Source: Streptomyces violaceoruber
GTDB taxonomy: Bacteria; Actinomycetota; Actinomycetes; Streptomycetales; Streptomycetaceae
Reading direction: 5' to 3'
Assembly: GCA_000720805.1 (NCBI GenBank)
Contig: JODI01000141.1
Span: 1-12,834 of the forward strand
DNA: 12,834 bases
Below, one piece after another: positions 12,117-12,834 of the stretch; position 1 is the first letter of the stretch, and every line of letters starts with the position of its first letter. The notes beneath the pieces are model-generated. The model saw only the letters and a list, made by a program, of their open reading frames with translations, was not told where the DNA came from and searched no databases. Position numbers and translations under genes: made by a program.

Positions 12117-12834
12117 TCACTTCCGGCCCGGGGTCCAGTTCATGCCCCACCCGTAGGCCTGGTCGACGGTCCGCTGGGGGCTCACCCCGCGCTCGGGCAC
12201 CAGGTACCGGGCCTCGCGCTGGACGACCAGGTCGCTGCCGGTGTTGGTGATGAGGGCGAGCGCGCACACCGTCGAGGGGACCGTGCACTCGTCCAGCGAG
12301 AAGTCGATCGCGGCACCGTGCTGCGGCTGGAGCGTGACCCTGGCGTGCAGGTCGGCGAACGAGCGGGCTCCTTCGTAGATGGTCACGAAGACCAGGATGC
12401 GCCGGAAGGCCTGCTTGTGGTCGAGGCTGACGGTGAGGTTCTCACCGCTCGAGAGGGCGCCCGTGCGGTCGTCGCCGTCCAGGTGGATGTACGGCGGCCG
12501 GTGCAGGGCTCCGAAGGCGTTGCCGAGTGCCTGGACGACGCCCTTGCTGCCGTCGGTGAGTTCGTACAGGGCGCACAGGTCGAGGTCGAGGTCGGCGTGC
12601 ATGGCGACGGCGCGGCCGAGCTTGCTGCCCCAGCCCGAGAACTGCTTGTGCACCTCCCAGTTGAGGTTGACGCGCAGGGCTCCCGAGGTGCCGCCCTGCT
12701 TGGTGAGCGAGACGGAGGGGGCCGCCTTGGTCAGCGTCACCTTGGTCAGGCGGACCGGTGCGGCGGGAGGCGCCGGTGGCGGAGGCGGGGCCGCGGCGAG
12801 GGGGCGCGCGGGTGCGGGGGGCGCGGTGGCCGGG
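12117..12834 (-). CDS. TerA-type tellurium-resistance/stress protein, C-terminal part with Pro-rich linker
   Basis: The last 238 residues or so are visible; the 5' end lies beyond the right edge. A Pro/Ala-rich linker (coded by about 12750-12834) leads to a TerD-superfamily domain of the TerA type: LTKQGGTSGALRVNLNWEVH, DLDLDLCALYELTDGS, YIHLDGDDRTG, SSGENLTVSLDH and RILVFVTIYEGARSF, ending in YGWGMNWTPGRK. The acidic clusters (DLDLDL, DGDDR, GEN) match the calcium-binding positions of the family. TerD-family proteins are cytoplasmic, often membrane-associated, and act in tellurite, oxidative and envelope stress responses. The frame stays open through the linker to the edge, so the GTG at 12738-12740 is probably internal. 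Similar Streptomyces proteins carry an additional TerD domain before such a linker; that is expected here but not seen. Confidence 0.82.
   Translation of the reverse strand, partial: PATAPPAPARPLAAAPPPPPAPPAAPVRLTKVTLTKAAPSVSLTKQGGTSGALRVNLNWEVHKQFSGWGSKLGRAVAMHADLDLDLCALYELTDGSKGVVQALGNAFGALHRPPYIHLDGDDRTGALSSGENLTVSLDHKQAFRRILVFVTIYEGARSFADLHARVTLQPQHGAAIDFSLDECTVPSTVCALALITNTGSDLVVQREARYLVPERGVSPQRTVDQAYGWGMNWTPGRK

Overview
The window comes from a high-GC actinomycete, almost certainly Streptomyces. The evidence is the GC-saturated third codon positions, the frequent GTG starts, an apolipoprotein N-acyltransferase in a monoderm, a PucR/CdaR-type GAF regulator, a TerD/TerA-type stress protein, and several start codons that follow a TANNNT box by 6-7 nt, the layout of actinobacterial leaderless transcripts.

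Left part (1-3016). The minus strand carries the end of an aromatic catabolism block: the first 156 codons of hpaD (homoprotocatechuate 2,3-dioxygenase, running off the left edge) and, overlapping it by an ATGA, a broken hpaE (5-carboxymethyl-2-hydroxymuconate semialdehyde dehydrogenase). hpaE has lost its N-terminal half, and its remnant is frameshifted by a perfect 35-bp sequence present three times in tandem inside the coding region. A second tandem repeat (15 bp x 3) lies just beyond the ALDH homology. A plus-strand MHS-family MFS transporter follows and ends at a strong hairpin shared with the converging regulator gene.

Middle part (3017-8139). Four minus-strand genes, in transcription order: lnt (lipoprotein N-acylation), a NUDIX hydrolase, a D-3-hydroxybutyrate dehydrogenase with the full substrate-binding residue set, and a 683-residue GAF/PucR regulator. 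The dehydrogenase and regulator are probably cotranscribed. With the facing transporter they could form an uptake, oxidation and sensing module for a small organic acid; this is inference. lnt, the NUDIX gene and the dehydrogenase each have a leaderless-type start.

Right part (8140-12834). This part is mostly cell-envelope genes: a Wzy/O-antigen-ligase-like membrane protein (+), a small two-helix membrane protein with a PH-like tail (-), a MurI-like amino-acid racemase paralogue (-), an HpnB-type membrane glycosyltransferase (+) and the C-terminal part of a TerA-type protein (-, running off the right edge). The racemase and glycosyltransferase diverge from a 57-bp gap that holds two leaderless-type -10 boxes and a perfect palindrome between them. 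The glycosyltransferase and the TerA-type gene converge with only 4 bp between their stop codons.

I see no tRNA, rRNA, CRISPR array, insertion sequence or prophage gene. No stretch over 300 bases lacks a gene or gene remnant. The two longest intergenic stretches are 1318-1572 (repeat and promoter region of the transporter) and 8140-8381 (divergent promoters of lnt and the Wzy-like gene). I do not see a clearly new multi-gene system. The most noteworthy signals are the repeat-driven break in hpaE, the unusually dense set of leaderless-type starts, and the palindrome in the compact racemase/glycosyltransferase promoter.
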